Positions 63,167-64,000 of a stretch of DNA of 64,000 bases are shown one piece after another (position 1 is the stretch's first letter; every line of letters starts with the position of its first letter). A program made the translations under genes and the position numbers. This stretch comes from Hyphomicrobiales bacterium (GTDB taxonomy: Bacteria; Pseudomonadota; Alphaproteobacteria; Rhizobiales; Rhizobiaceae): positions 186,199 through 250,198 of the forward strand of contig UCEY01000021.1 in assembly GCA_900471605.1 (NCBI GenBank), written 5' to 3'. The notes below the pieces were generated by a model. It worked only from the letters and a program-made list of their open reading frames with translations. It had not been told where the DNA came from and ran no database searches.

Positions 63167-63314
63167 GCGGGTATGGCGGTTTGATGATCTCCCTAAGCCT
63201 CTCAAGCCTTTGGGCGTAGCCAGACCACCCAAGGTTCAGCTTGATGTGCGATCGCGAATGCCGTCATTGTTGCTCAGGACCGCACCATTGCACCCCCCAG
63301 TCGCCGCGGTCTTA

Positions 63315-63344
63315 GCGGCCGGCGCCCCAAAAAAAGCCGGCCGC
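63315..63344 (+). terminator. GC-rich hairpin terminator after the monooxygenase gene
   Basis: GCGGCCGGC (63315-63323) pairs with GCCGGCCGC (63336-63344) around a 12-base loop containing AAAAAAA. It has no T-run on the plus strand, so it may be a factor-dependent or partial terminator; it does separate the gene from the small-RNA candidate. Confidence 0.5.
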
Positions 63345-63394
63345 TCCCCTGCGGGGCTATACCCCTTGTGCTAGGCCTTTTGGACGAATTGAGG

Positions 63395-63502
63395 ACTGCG
63401 CATTGAGGAGTACAATGAAGTCATCCTAAGTCGAGCGTAGAAGAGGTTACGTCTTAGGATAGGCCCGCGCAGGGGGATAAGGCGCGGGCCTTCTTATTTT
63501 TC
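63395..63502 (+). ncRNA. Candidate small regulatory RNA
   Basis: A stem-loop (ATCCTAAG at 63423-63430 with CTTAGGAT at 63453-63460) is followed directly by a strong rho-independent terminator (GGCCCGCGC with GCGCGGGCC, 63462-63490, then TTCTTATTTTT). It lies alone in an intergenic gap and has the shape of alphaproteobacterial trans-acting sRNAs. The 5' end is a guess; a tiny ATG frame with a good ribosome site (MKSS, 63415) also falls inside. Confidence 0.5.
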
Positions 63503-63572
63503 AGCCCAGCAATAAAAAACATGATGCGCTTTGCTTCATTCCGTGCATGTTCGCCACGGGTTGGGGCGAGAC

Positions 63573-63815
63573 ATGATTCCAGAAAACGACGACGCGCATT
63601 CGGATGATCTTCGAAATGAAGAGGATTGTTCGGAATTCACCGATGGCGAACTTGAAGAGTTCGCGTCTGTGCTCATCGAGGCACTGACATTTCCTCCACA
63701 GCAGGCGACCGGAGACCCACCGGTCCCGTCGCGTCACGCATTCGGCCATGACGACGGCCGAGCTTGTGTTTTTCCTCCGCGGTCTGTGTTAGGAGGCATC
63801 GACACAAGACAATGA
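63573..63815 (+). CDS. Small acidic hypothetical protein
   Basis: This 80-residue frame begins MIPENDDAHSDDLRNEEDCSEFTDGELEEFASVLIEALTFP, strongly acidic with a short helical segment, then a less ordered Pro/His-rich end. It has no known domain. GGGGCGAG precedes ATG 63573; an upstream in-frame ATG at 63531 is possible. It could be a regulatory or structural small protein, but its reality is uncertain. Confidence 0.4.
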   Translation: MIPENDDAHSDDLRNEEDCSEFTDGELEEFASVLIEALTFPPQQATGDPPVPSRHAFGHDDGRACVFPPRSVLGGIDTRQ

Positions 63816-63824
63816 GACATGCCG

Positions 63825-64000
63825 ATGCTTCCCTGGATACAGCTTGACCGCGCAACCATTCCCGGCGAGGGCGGCGAGTTGCGCCTGAAGCAGCGCGGGG
63901 CCGAATTTTCGATCATGCTGGGCTCGACGGAACTGATGAACAGCCGGCTGAGCGGTTCGGAAGAGGCGCTTGCGACGCTTTCTTGCGAGCGGATCGCCGG
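63825..64000 (+). CDS. Spermidine synthase-like protein, N-terminal part (3' truncated by window)
   Basis: The visible 58 residues read MLPWIQLDRATIPGEGGELRLKQRGAEFSIMLGSTELMNSRLSGSEEALATL, which resembles the N-terminal beta-hairpin region of rhizobial proteins annotated as spermidine-synthase-like. That domain uses decarboxylated SAM to aminopropylate polyamines, but the catalytic core lies beyond the window, so activity cannot be judged. The ATG could also be at 63819. Confidence 0.6.
   Translation, partial: MLPWIQLDRATIPGEGGELRLKQRGAEFSIMLGSTELMNSRLSGSEEALATLSCERIA

Larger units (their letters stand above)
63167..63572. other. Intergenic region with a hairpin and a candidate small RNA
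   Basis: About 400 bases after the monooxygenase gene hold no credible protein gene. They contain a GC-rich hairpin (63315-63344) and the small-RNA candidate ending in a strong terminator near 63500 (both listed). Confidence 0.6.

Noticed and set aside
63315-63400. Possible tRNA or riboswitch near the GC-rich hairpin
   Set aside because: No cloverleaf arms or T-loop consensus (GTTCGA) were found, and no gene that would be regulated follows closely.

Overview
The window reads as a high-GC chromosome or large-replicon segment of an alphaproteobacterium in the order Hyphomicrobiales, most likely family Rhizobiaceae (Rhizobium, Neorhizobium, Agrobacterium or a relative). The evidence is a dctA / dctBD locus with a sigma54 promoter, a RIME-like intergenic palindrome, an IalB-family secreted protein, a candidate Irr (ICE) box, and the general gene style. 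The genus cannot be fixed from the sequence alone. No rRNA, tRNA, CRISPR array, insertion sequence or phage module was recognised. The gene density and mixed functions suggest accessory metabolism and transport rather than core housekeeping.

Layout. 0-5.4 kb: the 3' end of a LysR regulator and a complete branched-chain-amino-acid-type ABC transporter (livJHMGF-like), with a possible attenuator between the binding protein and the permeases. 5.5-9.4 kb: an iron-siderophore-type ABC transporter divergent from a methyltransferase, with an ICE-like box between them. 9.7-14.2 kb: an IalB-like secreted protein, a vapBC toxin-antitoxin pair with a repeated operator, and a large hybrid histidine kinase. 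14.2-16.6 kb: the thiamine-salvage operon thiMED behind a TPP riboswitch. 16.7-19.0 kb: a Zn/Cd/Pb P-type ATPase behind a MerR-type promoter. 19.1-24.5 kb: an alpha-glucosidase, two small disordered proteins, a methyltransferase, secreted and small conserved proteins, and a PuuD-like glutamine-amidotransferase-fold hydrolase. 24.7-30.2 kb: a MarR-EmrB-EmrA efflux operon with palindromic operators, then a second DHA2 efflux pump divergent from an IclR regulator.

31.3-35.1 kb: a three-subunit periplasmic sugar/gluconate-type dehydrogenase (Tat small subunit, GMC flavoprotein, triheme cytochrome c). 35.3-41.5 kb: peptidase T, then C4-dicarboxylate uptake (dctA divergent from dctBD, with a sigma54 promoter and two DctD-type sites). 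41.7-47 kb: a Prc-type tail-specific protease and a small sulfur module (persulfide-dioxygenase-like hydrolase, cysteine-desulfurase-like enzyme, divergent Lrp regulator). 47.2-52.5 kb: an ABC-F ATPase, an isochorismatase-fold hydrolase, and several small enzymes and secreted proteins.

52.5-63.2 kb is the most interesting part. A six-gene minus-strand operon (SDR, aldehyde dehydrogenase, TPP enzyme, FMN alpha-hydroxyacid oxidase, second TPP enzyme, FAD D-hydroxyacid dehydrogenase) is divergent from an alpha/beta hydrolase and an LLM flavin monooxygenase. The content resembles a mandelate-pathway logic: oxidise both enantiomers of a 2-hydroxyacid, decarboxylate the 2-oxoacid with a TPP enzyme, then oxidise the aldehyde. 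It may serve an unidentified substrate. The window ends with a candidate small RNA and the start of a spermidine-synthase-like gene.
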